Positions 46,373 to 59,010 of a DNA stretch of 64,000 bases are shown in pieces. The first letter of the stretch is position 1, and each line of letters starts with the position of its first letter. The stretch comes from Owenia fusiformis (Eukaryota; Annelida; Polychaeta; Sabellida; Oweniidae). The DNA lies in the NCBI GenBank assembly GCA_903813345.2, contig CAIIXF020000002.1, forward strand, positions 7,337,555-7,401,554, given 5' to 3'. Position numbers and translations under genes: made by a program. Under the pieces are notes generated by a model. That model worked only from the letters and a program-made list of their open reading frames with translations, ran no database searches and was not told the origin of the DNA.

Positions 46373-47812
46373 TTAGTCAACTTGGAAAATTTGAAGCAGA
46401 GTGTTGAATTTCAGTTCATAGAAAGGATCCATTTTAAGACAGGTCGTTCCGTCATCGTGCACGGGGAAGGAGACACCGGCCCAACGAATGGTTCCACTTT
46501 TCCCATATGCTCTCGGGGTATACACTACTTTATTACGCAAGTCACCTGCAATGTAAAACATTCTTTTGATAGCGTTTCTAGTACTCCAATGATAAACGAT
46601 AAAAGATAGTCTATAATATGATTGCATGTATTTTCCTTGAGAATTTAAGCCCTGTACTCAGTGCAATGTGGAATGACCATTTCTTGAAGGTGTTGCTTTC
46701 CAAAATTTTCACAAGATGCTTGGCTGGTATTGGACACACCGTGCCTAGATATATATGAATACCACTTACTGCTATTTTACGATTTTCATTTGTTTGCGTA
46801 TTTCATTATAAGCACGTTTGTACCACCTTTGACTTGGGGACATTAATATAAAAATCGATACATTATGTTAAATTATAATGACTAGTATATTTTCACTGAT
46901 AAATTCTAATTATACCTAAAATTCCATTTGCCTCCGTGGACATGACATTCTCTAACAATCCAAAGTTCAGAAAAGTATGGCCCGGCGATGCGCCCTTTCT
47001 TATGATATTAACTGTAGTATTCCCATCATCCAGAAACACATTCGCCCTCTTTTTGCCAGTTGTCATCCACATACCAGGTAACGCTATCTTTCCCATTGCC
47101 CATCTTATCTTCTCTATTGGCTTTCCCTCCACAGCAATCGTAATGGTGTCGGGATCAAATGTCATAACAACTGGTCCTTTCTTTATGTTTACTAAATTGA
47201 TGTATTCAACTAATTTACTATCAGCGTTTGTCGAGTTACTGTCCATAAACCGAGAAGTTATCTCTGAAAAATATAAGTGTATATGGTTATCCTACCCAAG
47301 GAGGATCATTTAATATTATTCAGCTCATTTTCTCACACCATAGCGGTAGTGTATATTGTTGTCTTTATCATTTAGGGTCCAGTTTAGTAGTTTAACCAAG
47401 TGCTGGTACAAATAAGGTCACATTTTTACATCGACGAAAATTAATGTAATTCAGGTCTTACGTGAGCCTTTTGGTCTCAATTTAATTATACTATAACCGA
47501 TTACAACTTTCCATGCCGTATTATTTACTACTGAACTCAGAAAGGACCGCAGGAGAACCTTAATCTAAAGCAGACCATATTCTCACATGGGGGCCAACTA
47601 CCTACCAAAATCCTTATCTTTTATGAAAAGGTACGTCTTGCCAGGTTGCCCTACGAAATCATAACATAATGGTCTTTCTGAGTTCTTTATGGTCTGTCTA
47701 ATATGAGGGTCCCCACACACTCTTACTCCAGCGCTATTAGGTTGGACGCGGCACTTCTTCTTGAAGGGTTCGTGTGAACAGTCGTCATCACTGGTGCACC
47801 CAGCCAAAAGCG
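46373..47812 (-). CDS. VWD/ITIH C-terminal-like extracellular protein, 3' exons
   Basis: Three minus-strand exons. The first is 47606-47812: Cys-rich module AGCTSDDDCSHEPFKKKC, then VCGDPHIRQTI and LCYDFVGQPGKTYLF. The second is 46916-47263: MTFDPDTITIAVEGKPIEKI, then HTFLNFGLLENVMSTEANGIL. The third is 46373-46545, ending LLQIFQVD. All junctions have GT/AG and consistent phases (phase 1 both times). The GDPH...LCYD.G.PG...ANGILG pattern is that of a von Willebrand D-type / ITIH C-terminal domain, found in large secreted or surface proteins. Upstream exons are outside the readable part; repeated copies of the Cys-rich exon precede it. The N-terminus and any signal peptide are not identified. 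Confidence 0.7.
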
Positions 47813-48060
47813 CTGAACATTACATTGAACAATGAATATGGTGATTGGTATAAATGGCTGGCCGCGGTATGTTTTCTTGAAGGGTTCGTGTGAACAGTCG
47901 TCATCACTGGTGCACCCAGCCACAGCCAGTGTAGCTGAACATTACATTGGACAAAGAATATGGTAATTAGAATAAATGGCTGGACGTCGCAGCATGTTTT
48001 CTTGAAGTGTTTGTGTGAACAGTTGTAACCAGAACAACGGCAACGCCAAAGCGTAGCGAA
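47813..48060 (-). repeat. Tandem ~118-bp duplicates of the Cys-rich exon
   Basis: Two further copies (about 47858-47935 and 47980-48045) of the acceptor plus GCACCAGTGATGACGACTG segment. The nearer keeps SDDDCSHEPFKK but loses the following Cys. The farther is more degraded (NCSHKHFKKTC). They could be alternative exons or decaying duplicates. Confidence 0.65.
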
Positions 48061-48239
48061 TCCCATCGAACAGAAATGGCTGGCATTTTTACATACGAAA
48101 TATATAGCAAATATCATAAAATAACACCAATAAGAAAGGCCACCATTTTCAAAATGGTTGATCAATAGCCAAGTTGTCATCAGAAGTAATATGCTTTTAA
48201 GTAGCCACATTACATATACAATTTTTAAAAGATTGCCAA
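48061..48239. other. Unassigned spacer
   Basis: Short stretch with no clear gene, leading into the tandem repeat. Confidence 0.4.
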
Positions 48240-49620
48240 TGGTGGCCATTTTTTAAAATGGCCGCTTACTACTCAAAATGTCATAAGGTGTCACTCCTGT
48301 AAATCATTGAAAAATATTGAAAAAATCACAAAATTCAAGTTCTGGGGTACATATCGCTATTTTCGAACGAACTAGCCCATACAATGACTATATTTCTGCG
48401 TTCCCCTATACATAACCTTCATCTTGACACTATATTTAACATAGGGTTAATGGCACATTTAGAAAGTACTTGGCCTCAGCTTTACATACATACCTCAAAT
48501 AGCCACATTGCATACACTTAAACCTACTATACACACCATTGAAGTTGGCATGGCTTCGTTTTTAAAGTATTAAAAAACACTGTCCTTCCCGGAAGTGCTA
48601 TTTACCGGAGTGACACCATAAGACAGTATGCAATCCTTACGAGTATTCGCATATCAAATATGAACAAAATCGCTCTATTACTTTATGAGTTATAATAAAA
48701 ATGTAAAATAACACACATAAAAATGGTGGCCATTTTTTCAAAATGGCCGACTACTCCCCAAAGTTTAATTAGACAATGTGCCATGCTTAAAGTATTCACA
48801 TATCAAATATGAGCAAAATCGCTCCAATATTTTTTGAGTTATAGTAAAAAATGTAAAAATGACAGCCATTTTTTAAAATGGCCGCGTACTACGTGAAGTG
48901 TCATGAGACAGAGTGCTAGGCTCATGAGTATTCACATATCAAATATGAACAAAATCGCTACAATACTTTTCAAATATAGTAAAAACCGTAAAAATGGTGG
49001 CCATTTTTTCAAAATGGCCACCTACTACCCAAAGTGTCATTAGACAGTGTGCCATGCTTATAGTATTCACATATAAAATATGAACAAAATCGCTCTGCTG
49101 CTTTTTGAGTTATAGTAAAAAATGTAAAATAACACACGTAAAAATGGCGGCCATTTTTCAAAATGGCCGCCTACTACCCAAAATGTCATTAGACATTGTC
49201 CCATGCTTAAAGCATTGACATACTAAATATGAACAAAATTGCTCCACTACTTTTTGACTTCCAGTAAAAAATGTTAAATAACATGTAAAAATGGCGGCCA
49301 TTTTTCAAAATGGCCGCCTACTACCCAAAATGTCACTAGACATTGTGCCATGCTTAAATTATTCACATACCAAATATGAACAAAATCGCTCCACCACTTT
49401 TCAAGTTACAGCAAAAATCGAAAATGACGTGCAAAGGCAGCCATTTTTCAAGATGGCTGCCATGTATTTCTTCTATATTTACATTTCTAGCTTAATCAAT
49501 GTCCTATATAACTTTTTACATTTAAAACATATTGCTATTACAGTGTTATATGCAGTACCTAAATTACTGTAAAATCGGCACTAAAATGGCCGCCATTTTT
49601 AAATGAGCGGCCGTTTTGAA
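48240..49620. repeat. ~145-bp tandem repeat with GGCGGCCATTTT palindromes
   Basis: About seven units. Each has AAAATGGCGGCCATTTTTCA followed by AAAATGGCCGCC, then CTACTACCCAAA, GTGCCATGCTTAAAG, TATGAACAAAATCGCTCC and TTTTTGAGTTATAGTAAAAA. The first palindromic part can form a stem in every unit. It passes into an ACGGACGGATGGACGGA block and a CGAACTTCGTTCG palindrome at 49700-49770. Confidence 0.85.
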
Positions 49621-49852
49621 AATCGGTTTTCGAGCAGAACTTCTACCCCCATTGGGTATATGTGTACAAAATATGAACAAAATCGGGCCAACGGTATTTG
49701 AGTTATTGCCCGGACGGACGGATGGACGGAGGCGTTCCCTATATCCCTCCGAACTTCGTTCGACGGGATAATCACTGATATACCCAGCCCCAGCTGCAGC
49801 CACTTTTGGTATACGCCAGATAGAACTACAATTATGAGTTGGTAGAAGAGAT

Positions 49853-50060
49853 TCAAAAATGATGACTGGACCCTGGAAGACACCGTACATCTAAAGTGTA
49901 CGACGGTATATTTTGCCACTGTACGTTGTCGATGGTTAGGCGTGATAGTGTATTAATTCTGGGACAACCCTCGTACACATTTAATTGTGTAATAATGACG
50001 AACATGAGAATAATATTTTGAACCTGAATCAGTGCCACTGAAGGTTCTAGTGAATGATGT
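49853..50060 (-). CDS. Candidate signal-peptide exon with short ectodomain start
   Basis: Minus-strand frame: MALIQVQNIILMFVIITQLN has signal-peptide character, followed by VYEGCPRINTLSRLTIDN and a Cys near the end. Homologous, mostly broken copies are at 5216-5400 and (hydrophobic part only) 14778-14877. Its place upstream of 47812 on the same strand would suit a first exon of the VWD-like gene or of an unseen gene. No splice partner is proven. Confidence 0.35.
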
Positions 50061-50229
50061 AGCTTTGTTGTAAGTTGGACTAGGATAGTTACTCAGGAGT
50101 CAATTAAATGTACAAAGCTATTGGAAGAAACCCCTGAGAACAATATTGTTGTTGCCTAGAACTTGAGACTGTTGAACATGTATTAACATGACAAAATGTC
50201 ACCACCTAGTTACTCACAATATTATTTGT

Positions 50230-50790
50230 TCATTCTTAGTCAGATCTGAATTTCTGAGAACTTACATGGTTTTGAAAAAAAATTGGTCAATTTGAAGCAA
50301 GTTGAAAAATACCTTTTTGACCTTGATACTGTCATTGAAGATTCAATCTCAAGTCAGATTTGAACTTCTGAGAACTTTTAGATAATTTTGGAAAAAGGTC
50401 AATTTGAAGCAAGTTGGAATAAAACCGTTTTGACCTTGAGAAGGTCATTCAAGGTCAAATCCTTTAGGACTTTTAAAATGTCATTGAAGGTCAAATTTAT
50501 ATATGGTCAGATTTGAACTTTTGAGAACTTGAAGATGATTTTGAAAAAAAGGTCAATTTGAACCAAGTTGAAAAATACCATTTTGACCTTTTGACCTTTA
50601 GAAGGTCATCGACGGTCAAAATTAAAATCTATAGTCAGATTTGAACTCCTGATCACTTGTAGATGATTTTGAAAAAATGGTCAATTCGAAGCAAGTTGAA
50701 AAAACAAGATCAACTCTTACAAATAAAGTCAGATTTGAACTGCTGGAAACTTTTAGATGATTTTGAAAAAATTGAAGTCAGTCTAAACAG
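50230..50790. repeat. AGGTCA-rich tandem repeat array
   Basis: Five or so units of the same family as 5430-5890, in the same position relative to lectin exon 3. Confidence 0.85.
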
Positions 50791-51065
50791 TGCTTGATAA
50801 TTTGTAAATTTTTTTACAGACGCCAACCGTGGACCGCCACCAGCCGATCGTCAACCACCAAACCGCCAACCGATCGCCGCCACAAATAAAACAGAGGCCA
50901 TAACACTATGTCACCACTTTTTGGTGGTGACATAATAAATGTTTTTTGAGATAACATATATCTTTGTACCACAATCATTAATTTTAAATCAAAAATTACA
51001 GTTTTGCTTCCAGATATTCCATGTGACCGACCTATAGAGAATTTCCAACAATATATTAATTTGTT

Positions 51066-53591
51066 TCATTTTATTCTAAACAATATTAAAATTGGAACTT
51101 TACATATTGTTGTGAGTAGAAGTAGAAGGCTGGGCGTCTTACCCCTTCTTGCTTTACAGATCCAGCTCCTTTTTATATTACAGTCCAAATCATGCCAACA
51201 ACCATCGGTTCTTACGATTTGTACACAAACTTTCGAACTAGTTTCTTCGTTGGGCTTACCGAGTTCCCAGTTAGTGTATGTTACAGCTGAATTATCCACC
51301 CAAGAAAAAAACGTCATGGACGCGGAACCACCATCTCCCACAAACCCAATCCAAAAATTAGACGTTCTTGAATATGAAAATGTAAATATCATCAATGCGA
51401 ATAGCAATTAGGTACTATATACTTGTAAACTCTCAAGAGCAAAATCCAAATATATGTTAGACCTCATATAAGCCAGTCTACAGCAAGCATTTTGGGAAGT
51501 CAGAGGGCCACTTGTTAGACATAATTTTTCTGAAAGATAACTTTATTCCGCATCAATTCACATATGTCTGGGTCTAATTAGTTTGTGGACGAAGGATTCT
51601 GAGCCTTTTTACCCCCCTAGAATAATATTTGAGGGGGGGGTATTAGATTATCATGCAATAACATCAACTAAATATTTGGTATAGTACTGATTCCTTATAA
51701 TATGTCACTAGTACAATGGTCAAGTGTATTCTAAAATGATAAAGAGACATTCGTTCATTTTTTACTTTCACCAATCTTATTTTGGCAGCTTCAGAGAAAT
51801 AATAGGCAGTAATAGTGCTCCAAATAGTATTCATAAATCATTTGCAAGTTATGTGTGGCTTTGTAATATAAGGAATGTAATGCATGATTAAGTACTATGT
51901 TGTATTTTTAACATGGCTTTGTTGACCCCTACCCCTTAGAGATATGAGAAACAATTAGAAAAACAATTAGACCAGAAATTCTATAATGGGTACTTATACT
52001 TCTCCAAGTAGCATTTAAAAATGTATTTGTGATTAATATAAATATAATATGTAATGGATGCAATCTGAATTTTATTATTGAGGGAAAATATGATATTGGC
52101 CAAGGAAAATATCATATTGATTGAGGGCAATAGCCCGAGTGTTAATATGATAGTTCTCGAGGCGAGATCTGATATAGGAATCTAGCTAATATGGGATATT
52201 TTGAATATCAATTCTATTCCCTGTTTATTCCCCAGGGGAAACTTGCTATTCTGGAATAATGTTATAATTTTGTAATGATTAACTTTTTTATTAATTTTTC
52301 TGTCTAAACGGTCATTTATTCATGTTAAATTCTTGTTTTTATTTAAAAAAGGAGTGGTATCGATATGGAGAACTGAATCCAACAATGTTTATCTCTTAAA
52401 CCAATCATTGAATTGTAAAAAACACGGTATTTTATGTAATGTTGACTGATTGACAACAATTTAATGCGAAAATTATTTAGAAATATTTTATATAACTGTT
52501 TTTGTTAACATTTTTTGTTTTTTTTCAGTGCAATCGTTTTTGCTCCTTTCTATTAATTCTTGAGAATGAAATAAAATGTCTTTCCGAACCTTATTGGAAC
52601 AAAATTGCATGTACAACATGTTTTTAGACCTCTCAAAATTAAAGTTATACAAAGGAATTTTTGGTTGATTTAAAAAAAGTGTGGCCCTCGGACTTCCCAA
52701 AATGCTTGCTGTAGACTGGCCTAATAGATTGCCTTATTGTGGTTTAACCCTAATGTGGACAACGTATTTTTATAACACTAATGTATAGGAGGACAGATGC
52801 CCCGTGGCGTCTTCAGAGTTGAAGAAGTACAAGTACAGTAAAACTAAGGTACCATGTTATAGGTCATTCAAAACTCCCGAGGGTGGCGCACTTGTAATCC
52901 CCAAAGAATAAGACAAATTCAAAACAACATACAATATTCACAGGTAGAACGCTACCAACAACAGCACGCTCCTGCAACAGCTGTTTTCCACAAGATCTGG
53001 TTAAAAATCGACAGATTTTGTTAAATCGAAGGCTATATTTTGTAAGTCTATCGACCTAGCTTATTCTTGATAGTATTGAAACAAACCATCTGATGAAAAC
53101 ATAGAATTAGTCAACATCTTAACTCAACCACTGTACACCTCCCATCACCTCAATATTTGCAGCAAACGTGTTTTTTATCTTCAGCTATAGCTACTACAAT
53201 TACGGGGGAAAATCCGACCCCTCCCAATCCACATTAGGGTTAAGTTGCACCTTTTAACTATTTATGGCTTTAGAGAGATTTTATTCCTACTCACCCCTGT
53301 ATGTTTCCAAATATGAATGTCTGCTCATCTTCGGTCGATATACTGACCAAATCAGCATTCTTTTGTAAACAGTCGTCACGGGCTTCTACAAAAGTCTTCT
53401 GCTCACTCCAGATTCGATTATTGAACTGAAATTAAATTCAACACAATAATTATACAAACTTATATTGTTAGTAATTTCAAACTGTTTGAGAAATCAAAAT
53501 TTAATGATTGTATCGATTGCTTTCTTTTTGACTTAATCGGGTTTTACCTCATAGCAGAAAGCTCCATATTCAACCCAACCACTTGGACAAT
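51066..53591 (-). CDS. C-type lectin domain protein, copy C (three exons)
   Basis: Minus-strand exons 53548-53591 (DCPSGWVEYGAFCYE), 53295-53425 (RIWSEQKTFVEARDDC, NADLVSISTEDEQ) and 51066-51366 (NFWIGFVGDGG, FFSWVDNSAVTYTNWELGKP, VCVQIV, GCWHDLDC, SWICK). Exon lengths and phases equal those of copy B. The calcium/sugar loop has KPN, close to the mannose-type EPN, but WND is changed to WHD. The basic RRGK plus Leu-rich C-terminal tail is shared with copy B. Frames are open, so the copy may be functional. Sequence differences from copy B in the binding loop suggest changed ligand preference. The signal exon is not identified upstream. Confidence 0.8.
51585..51945. repeat. Diverged copy of the 8417/13930 inverted-repeat sequence
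   Basis: Shares the poly-C/CCTAG start (TTTTTACCCCCCTAGAATAAT) and the CCCCTACCCCTTAG end with 8521-8870. Lies in the intron of lectin copy C. Confidence 0.5.
52080..52260. repeat. ATATGATA/GGGCAATAGCCCG interspersed repeat
   Basis: Inverted AAAATATGATATTGGCC / GGAAAATATCATATT words followed by a GGGCAATAGCCC palindrome. Resembles a dispersed hairpin repeat. Confidence 0.4.
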
Positions 53592-54134
53592 CTGCAAAAG
53601 TATATAATTAAGAGGAAGAAAAAAATCTTTAAAATTGCTCGGACTGGCTTATGAGAAATGTTGCTTGTTCTATGTTGCAAAGTATAATATTGTATAAGAT
53701 ATAATTATGCACCTCATTAAAATAGCCAAATCTGACTGGTTAAGAGCTACAGGGTCTATTGCCCTACGTGTAGCAAGATCTCGTTCTATCCATTATTGAA
53801 GCAACGAGTTCTCCAACCATCCCGTATGTCAGAATACCTATCCTCGAAAAAAATTAATAGCCCCAGCTTCTGTTACGTAGACCCATTCTTTAAAATAAAG
53901 TAGTTCGTGAAAATTTAACACCATTTTTCATTTAACTACAGTAAATTAATGGTATGAATATTATATTGACCAAGGGAGGTATATAATAAAATAAATACTG
54001 GATGACCATGAGGTGGATATGCCAGAATACCTAACCTCGAAAAAAAATTTCCTCGGATAGGTATTTTGGCATATCCACCTCATGGTCACCCAGTATTTGT
54101 TTAATAATAGCCACGCAAAAATCTTATTTTTACA
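53592..54134. other. Spacer containing a 50-bp stem hairpin (53990-54105)
   Basis: AAATACTGG...GAGGTGGATATGCCAGAATACC is followed by an A-rich loop and its inverted partner GGTATTTTGGCATATCCACC...CCAGTATTT. An isolated relative of the inner part is at 53828. Otherwise no gene. Confidence 0.6.
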
Positions 54135-54262
54135 GGATGGTCAAAAGGTGGGTTGCTCGTATTTCAAATATAAAAATTGACTTTTTTAATGAAAACATGT
54201 CATATTATATACCAATGGATAGAGAATTAACTCATCTTAAATTTGGTATATCATAAGTTCAA
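54135..54262 (+). mobile_element. Mariner left-end fragment
   Basis: Matches the left end of the 17258-18337 family (ACAGGATGGTCAAAAGGTGG, GAAAACATGTCATATTATAT, ACTCATCTTAAATTTGGTAT). Truncated inside. Confidence 0.65.
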
Positions 54263-54366
54263 AGGACTAGTATTAAGATGGCAAGAGATTTTGGCCAGCT
54301 GTATTTTTAGTCATGGGTATTTCCAGACCATACAATGAACATTTTATATCAAAACAATATCTTGAC

Positions 54367-56201
54367 TTATTTCCTAATTAAACAGTCTTCACCACAAACC
54401 ACACAACATAATATCACATATATTATAGGATTAAATTGGAGCCAGCAGCCCACGTTTATTGGAAAAGCGTTAAGTACATTTGGTACAAAGAAGGAGTGAA
54501 AAAATGAAAAAATGAAGCCAGTTCGCAATGCATCCAGGTACCTATGACGGCCACGATGCCAATGTCATAGCGGCCACGATGCCGATGGCATTAATGCCAG
54601 AAACCCCTTAGGTTCAAATATACCCAACATCCGTCCTCGGCTCTCAACCTCGCTGCTGATTTACAATGTTAACTGCCTTCAAGACATCAATAAAGCACCC
54701 TATACCTAATTAAAACATCTAAATCCAACAACCCATATCCAATGATCATCTGTCATTAAAGCCATTGTGGCTACACGTTTGTTAACACGTCAAAGATCTC
54801 AAATAAATTCACAAATTTCGGAATAAACCAAATTCTAAATTGTGACTGTATCTGTCAACTTGCACTATAAAAAAACTTGTATAATGACCATACACGTATA
54901 TAGTGCCTTCTAGCACTATGCAAAATCTGTGAGTAATATACCTCACTATCTAATACAGTAATCACAAACTGTCATTAATACATATTAACAATAATCTAAA
55001 TAACTGTCTACAGACTTGTACTGTAACCATATCATTGCCTCTTGGCAAAAAAACGTAACTTAGAAAGTTAATGAAAATTACTTCTTTAACAGACTGTCGT
55101 AATATGCGACATTGTTGGTCACAATAGACAAAAATTCCGTGATTATCACAAGAATACACGAACGAACGTATACGAAAATCCTACGATCTTCGAAACTATT
55201 GTGATGAAAAATATAAAATCTGGAAAGCACCATGCTTTGCAAACCCTTATACCAACTGGTCTCGTATTGCAACAAAAGCAAAAGTACAACTCTTGGAAAC
55301 GTTGTAAAATCTAAATACTATAAGAACTGTTTAATATCAAATGCAATTAGCTGACAAGCACTTCTCTTAATGTGTTTGTCACATTAATATAAAACAACTA
55401 CTGTAAAATGTTGTCGATGAACACAACTATCATCTTAAAATACCAAGACTTGATGCCCTTCTGGGAATAGATATTACATATCTAAAAATATAAAGGATTT
55501 TCGAATATAATCAATATCTTAAAAAGCTAAACTTTGTGCCTTCCTCGAAACAATATGACGGAAACTCACTTAAATACATGTTTATTCGCTAAGATACAAT
55601 GCGCTGTCAGTAAAAATTAAACCATGCCTTGAGATTCAGATTTATATGCAAATTACATAATTGCTTCTAAGAAACCTAATATCTAATTGTTTTAATTAAC
55701 ATCCTATATTTGGCAATGCATTGTAATAATTGCAGAAAAATATACTTCCCAAGATAGTAATAAATGGGAACAGGTTACCTCAACGTCAGAACACATATAC
55801 TTAATTCAAAAACGTTGATTTGGTCAAAAGCACTTACAAGAAAGTGTTCACTAACTTCAATATGAAAAACGTTAGTTTATCGACCTGACACCGTTAAAAC
55901 CCAGATCAAAATCTTTGTGACTTTGAAAGGGAAAAAGGTATGCCTCCTCGAACAATAAAACTAAATTTTCGAATCCGTTGTATGACAACTTACAACATAA
56001 ACTAAAACTGTGTATAAACGCTTAGGTTGCTGCTCGCAGAATAACACGATCCCATCGTGCATCTACTCACATAATCTACTCATGATCACATCATGTTATC
56101 CAATCAGTTGAAATCGCGTTCGATTTCACTAACGTTACGATGTTATATCAACCGGAAATAAAATAATTCAACTCTAATTTCAAACGTGTTGAATTTTAAT
56201 T
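54367..56201 (+). mobile_element. Helitron-like non-autonomous element, copy 1
   Basis: Starts with an 83-bp block (54367-54449, TTATTTCCTAATTAAACAG...) identical to the block starting the next copy. It ends with a 200-bp block (56002-56201) identical to the end of that copy. The 3' block carries hairpins GAAATCG-CGTT-CGATTTC and AATTCAAC...GTTGAATT near the terminus. No inverted terminal repeats and no coding capacity. Head-to-tail joining of elements with shared 5' and 3' ends is a habit of Helentron/HINE rolling-circle elements. Classification is inferred. Confidence 0.6.
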
Positions 56202-56394
56202 ATTTCCTAATTAAACAGTCTTCACCACAAACCACACAACATAATATCACATATATTATAGGATTAAATTGGAGCCAGCAGCTACGCCAGAACCTTCTAA
56301 AAAACGGGCAAACTAGTGACCAAAGCTCGAAATGTCTCTTCTTTGAGACTTCCAACAAAGGTAGTCTTCCTTGAATCAGTCCAAGGCATCGTAT

Positions 56395-56740
56395 CTGTAT
56401 CACACGTACATGTATCTGTCTTATATGGATCTCAATCCAACAAAGTAGTCTTCTTTTAATCAGCTCAAAGCATCTAATCTATATCACGCTTGTATCTATC
56501 TTATATGGACAAAATGTGTCCCAGTGTTCACATAGGCTTGTGTCCATACCTTACTATTGGTTGTATTTCTTGTATCTATCTTATATGGATCTCAATCCAA
56601 CAAAGTAGTCTTCTTTGAATCAGTCCAAAGCATCTTATTTATATCACACTTGTATCTATCTTATAAGGACAACTTGTGTTCCAATGTTCATTTAGGCGTG
56701 TGTCCATACCCTACTATGGGTTGTATTTCCTGAAATTACA
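56395..56740 (+). repeat. ~180-bp tandem repeat (TTATATGGATCTCAATCCAAC)
   Basis: Two to three units with CAACAAAGTAGTCTTCTTT, CAAAGCATCT and GTGTCCATACC words. Confidence 0.7.
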
Positions 56741-56879
56741 CAGAAATAGCATTAAAAACATGTAAATATCGCATTGTCGCTCCAAGCGACTAACCCCTTT
56801 TTGAGGTTGCTAAATTGTACCTGCGTTCGACGCATTATACGAATCCGTCAACCCACGATACAAGTAGACTTAAAGTCTT

Positions 56880-57480
56880 TTACGTCAGAGTTCGAACTGT
56901 ACTGCATCAGAACAACTGCTCGACGTAATGGCTATGATGCCAAACATGATAACATTCTTTACGTCGGAGTCCAACTGTACTTCAACAGAACAACTCTTCG
57001 ACGTACTGGTAATAATGCCAAACATGACAACAATTTTTCGTCGGAGTTCCAACTGTACTTCAACAGAACAACTATTCGACGTACTGGTAATTATGCCAAA
57101 CATGATAACATATTTTATGTCGGAGTTCCAACTGTACTTCAACAGAACAACTATTCGACATACTGGTAATAATGCCAAACGTGATAACAATTTTCATGTC
57201 GGAATGTCAACTGAACTTTAACAGAACAACTGCTCAACGTAATGCCAAACACGTTCAATATAGAATGCAATTAGCTGACGAACACTTCTCTAATGTGTTT
57301 GTTACGCTAATATTGTAAATGTTGCTAGGAACACAACTATCATCTTAAAACCATATTAACTACTATTCGACGTCATGGCTATAATGTCAAACATGACAAC
57401 AATTCTTATTCAACAGAAGAACTACTCAACGTAATGGCTATAATGCCAAACATAATAACAATCCTAAGTCAGAGTTCCAT
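56880..57480 (+). repeat. ~74-bp tandem repeat (GGAGTTCCAACTGTACTTCA)
   Basis: About six units with CAACAGAACAACTATTCGAC and AATGCCAAACATGATAACA. Open frames here on both strands repeat with the unit and are not genes. Confidence 0.85.
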
Positions 57481-57719
57481 TACGTAATTTTACTAAGTGC
57501 ATTTCTTGTTGTTGCAGGTTAAACATAACAATCAAGTAGTCTATCTGGATTGACAACTTCAAAAATCAATTCACCAACCAACACAATCGCTTGAACTAAA
57601 CTATTCCAAAATAGATTTTATCATCTTTCAAATAACCTGCTCAATTTCAACCAAAATCATATGCATTAATAAATATTAAACATCAATGTTTGCAAAAACA
57701 TGGATAATCCAGAGAACAT

Positions 57720-59010
57720 ACCTGAATACAAATATCCAATGTATCTTCTCAAACCATTTGTCTATCGTATATAGATTTCTCTATGCTATATACAGTAAAC
57801 TCTAAAAATGTACAATTATCATTTGGACCAGGAATCGACACACTAAGCTCACGCTTATTTCAAAATGTATCAAGTATGGAGCAACTCCCCAATTTTTCAT
57901 TTAATCTTCTAGAATTTATTCAACATGCAATAATCGTGCATTTAACTAACAATGTAACCAAAGTAAATGTCCAAATCCGACTACCCCCGGTCTCTAATCA
58001 AGACAATTCAACTATCTTCTAAAGAATAGTCAATCTTATATAAACTCGATCCAGGTTTTAAAGCTAAATGATTATATTAGGGAATTCAATTCACCTGGCT
58101 AATCAGACTACTTAAAGTATCTATTCAAAATCTTCAACTCGCCTTAGAAAAGTATCGATTTTCAAACAAATCGAAAACAAGAGTGTTAAAGATGAAAAGT
58201 AAGCAAATACAACTATTGTAAAGTATGCGTACCAAGCATATGTCTGAATCCGACTACCCGTGTATCGATTCACAACATACCTTCAAAGATAACCATCTTC
58301 TTTATCAATGTTATAAACAGAGAAACTAGACCGAACTGTTGGTATAAACACCCTATCAGAAAACCTAAAATGCTGATATTACACAATGCAGTTTTATAGG
58401 ATTTCACTTCTATTTTACATGACCAGTATTCAACAATATCGATCCACGACATTTTAAGCTAAAAGAGCTATTTATAAACATGTAAATTAAAAATATACTA
58501 GTAACCTTTTTGCATCTATCAACATAAGCTGTTTGAGCCTGAATACGACTACTCTTAGAACTCATTTGATCAAACAGTTTATTTAACTGAATCAGTCAAA
58601 TACAATATTCTCATAATTTACCAACTTGTCTATGAAGACGAAAAGTTCTGAATATAGAAACTTATACAGGATACAATTTGTTTTTGTAGGGATATTCAGT
58701 ATCTAAAAAGATATGCCTGAACCCTACCCTCCTGGTAACGATTCACGACATTTCCCAACCAAAACGTTCTTTATGATTACTCTCAGAACCCCTTAATGGC
58801 ATTTTGATCATTTCTAAATATGAATCAATGTTGTGAGTAGCAAACAAACATGTTTGCGATAACATATAGCCTACAAAAATTCATAAAGAATCTGTCTAAT
58901 CCAAACATCCTCTTGATAATAAAAGTTATGAAAGTGTACAATTTCATTTGCAGAATATGAAGTATCCAAGGTGTAAGTATGAATCCGACCCTCCTGGTAG
59001 CGATTAACTG
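57720..59010 (+). repeat. Degenerate ~250-bp tandem repeat
   Basis: The phrase TGAATCCGACTACCC/CCTGGTAACGATTCAC returns about every 170-290 bases (57966, 58243, 58537, 58709, 58978). The rest of each unit has drifted. Confidence 0.5.

Noticed and set aside
49291-49572. 93-codon frame beginning MAAIFQNGRLLPK
   Set aside because: Its start comes from the GGCGGCCATTTT tandem unit. Similar starts appear in every unit.
56774-57221. Overlapping open frames of ~100-130 codons on both strands
   Set aside because: All follow a ~74-bp tandem repeat lacking stops. Frames on both strands with the same period mark repeat artefacts.
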